From contig NC_134030.1 of the NCBI RefSeq assembly GCF_964204645.1, positions 16,063,110-16,127,109 on the forward strand: DNA of 64,000 bases. Reading direction: 5' to 3'. Position 1 is the stretch's first letter. Each line of letters opens with the position of its first letter. This document shows positions 38,501 through 41,500 of this stretch, in pieces. This DNA comes from Tubulanus polymorphus (taxonomy: Eukaryota > Nemertea > Palaeonemertea > Tubulaniformes > Tubulanidae). The position numbers and the translations under genes are program-made. The notes beneath the pieces are model-generated. The model did not search any database. It was not told the origin of the DNA and was given only the letters and a program-made list of their open reading frames with translations.

Positions 38501-41500
38501 TCTATCGGAATACGCTCATCGTAAAAAAAACGGCGATTTTCAAGAACTCGCTCGCCTACACATAATTTCGGAAATCCCACACCCAGCTTTCACGGCTCTT
38601 CCACATAATTTCGGAAGTTCCGAAATTATGTTAGATTAGTTACGCGTATGTTTACACAGCTGTTATCCACATTAAATAAAACTGTGATGCTGATTAGTTA
38701 GGCCTATCAAAGAAAGAAAGTCAGGTTTAGAACTATTTACTCTAGGCTCATTCATTCATGAATTCAGGTAGGGCTACTACCATCCAGATTCAGTCAAAAT
38801 AAGATCTGTGTCTAGGCTGTCATAACAAATTACAGAAACAATCTATCCAGGCCTAACGAAATATTTTTTTTAAATTTTCTTTCACCTCGGTTCATAATAA
38901 AGAAGGTCATGTTTTCATTTCTTTTTTATAGAATGCCAAAAGTGTATCGAAAGTGGACGGAAGCTCAGATGCGTGAAGCCATTGAGTCCGTCAGAAATGG
39001 CTCATCAGTTTTATGGGCGGCTAAGAATTTTGCAGTTCCAAAATCAACTCTGCACGACCGTGTTAGTGGCAAAATACCGGCAGATTCAAAACTAGGCCGG
39101 CCGACACATTTAACGGAGGCAGATGAGAAAAAGCTCGCCGATTTTGCCAAAAACAGGGCTGATTTGGGATACGGATTCTCAAAGAATAATTTTCTGAAAT
39201 ATGCTGGAGATCTTGCGTTGAAACGTGGAAAACCGTTCAAGGAGGTGCTTGTCAATTAGCCAACATCATTAGGATTTGTTATTTGAAAGCATGAATTTAA
39301 TAATGCAGTCTTTTCTTTTAGATTGTCCCAAGTGATCAGTTTTGGGCTGGGTTTAAATCCAGAAATCCGTCAGTAACACTGCGCAAGCCCGAAGGCACTG
39401 CTGCCATCAGGCATCAGTGTATGAATGTAAAAAAAGTGGGGATGTTTTTTGGAGCAGCAAAATGTGCATTGGCAGGACTTCAACCAATGCACATCTGGAA
39501 CATGGATGAAACCGGCCTGCAGTTTTCCCATGTCCCTGGGAAAATAGTTGCTAGGTATGAAAATTGAACATTAGCTCAATGATAATTCTAGACATTGTGT
39601 CAATAGATAGGTAGGCTAATATTCCTCAGTGCAATATGTAGATATATACCTATACATACCCGTACATTTTTTCACTATCATGCATGATTTTTAACCAATT
39701 TTTTAGTCAAAATCTCGAACTTTCAGCAAATAAACTAACATATTGTATCAATTGTGGCATTTATTATCATAGTTTAATGGAATCAATGACCCTTTGAATC
39801 AAATACAACTGTAAATTTGTCATAAAATGCACACCAAGTCCTCTGAAAATATAAAACAGATATCTCATAAAGGTTTGATAATAAGACTAAGAATTGTGTT
39901 TCATTCACAGAAAGGGAAGCAGATATGTGCAGGCACGCATTAGTGGCAATCGTGAAACTATTACCATCATGGCTTGTGGTAATGCGGCAGGGCAGATGCT
40001 AGCACCGAATGTAATTTTTAAAGGGAAAACGGCAGCATCACTGCAGTCTGTTGATTCCAATCGAGCACCTCCCGGAACTACGGTGTCTGTTTCTGAAAGT
40101 GGATGGACAAAGCAGGTTACAAATAATAGGCCTATACATAACCAGGAATCAACAACTTACTTTTAATCTATCTAACTTTCCATAATTTTTATCATAATAG
40201 GGAATCGCAACACTGTGGTTTAAGAAGAGCTTTTTACCAGCAATCGGCCGAGTTCGCCCGCAAGTTTTGATATCAGATGGTCATAATAGCCACAATTTCT
40301 TAGAATTGGTGGAACTGGCTCGCGAAAATAACATCAAATTAGTTGAACTCCCAGAGCACACATCACACTGGCTACAGCCTCTAGATCGGTAGGTCTTTTT
40401 GCCCTTATTGATTTATACAATCTAATTTAATGACTGCGGCGGTATGTGTTCTTTTTTAGATCGTGTTTTAAGACATTAAAGTCCTCATGGAATCGCCTCT
40501 GTCAAAACTTCTCAAATCAAAATCCAGGTCGGATCATTAACAAGAGTTGTTTTTTTGAAATCTTTACACCTACTTGGCAGAGTATCTCGCCTAAACACTT
40601 AATTAATGGATTCAGGTCGTGCGGGATTTATCCATTCGATCCTTCTATAATTCCACCAGAGGCATTTCTTCCATCTACAACTACAATTGCAACAGTCATT
40701 GCTGATGTGAGTTATTTTCTATCCGGGTCATATGATCTTACCAAGTTGTTATTTGAATACAATGATGTGTATTGGTATTCTAGATCGCCGATCCTACACC
40801 ATGTAGTGATGTTCCGTTGTCGGAATCAAATAAGGTATGACTTTTCACACTAAAACATACAAAACGTAAATATAGACAAAATCATTTAAAATATCTTGCA
40901 ATGACCTGTAACCTTAATTACTATCTAGAATCAATCAACGAGTGAAAATCCATCTCAGGTGTGAAACAAAAAACTTTATTAATTATAGGTTCATTGTTTG
41001 TTAATTAGTATTATTATTTTACCTGTGTTGGAATAACAGATTCAGATTGGTTCTATTGTGTTCTTTGTTGTTACTTACACCTAATGATTTTACATTTCAG
41101 TTTTCAAGTGCTGACGAACAATCAACAAATATCCTTTTATTTTTCATGATTTGTTTTCCTCACATTACATTCACATCTAAATGGAGTATTCACATATGTT
41201 TATGAAATATATCTTTCAGTTTTTAACAGCGGAGACAGAAGCGCCACCTATATTTCCTTTTGATAACAACTCGTCCCCAGGTAACAGAGAATTTAGAATG
41301 AATTAAATACAAATATTTTTCCATATGAGATATCTCATTTCGATTCTCAAAACATTATCAGCTGATCCAGATCACGATGTTTTGGATTACCCTGTGGTCA
41401 CACTAGCAAAAAAGAAGAGAAAATGTGAAGAGAAGAGATACTTCATACTTACTGCTGACGATGCCTATGCGAATGCGGTTGCTAAGCAAAATCTAAAAGA

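Noticed and set aside
41101-41190. An extra transposase exon starting after TTTCAG near 41101
   Set aside because: There is a good acceptor but no usable donor before a stop, and the exons at 40929-40958 and 41220-41280 join in phase without it.
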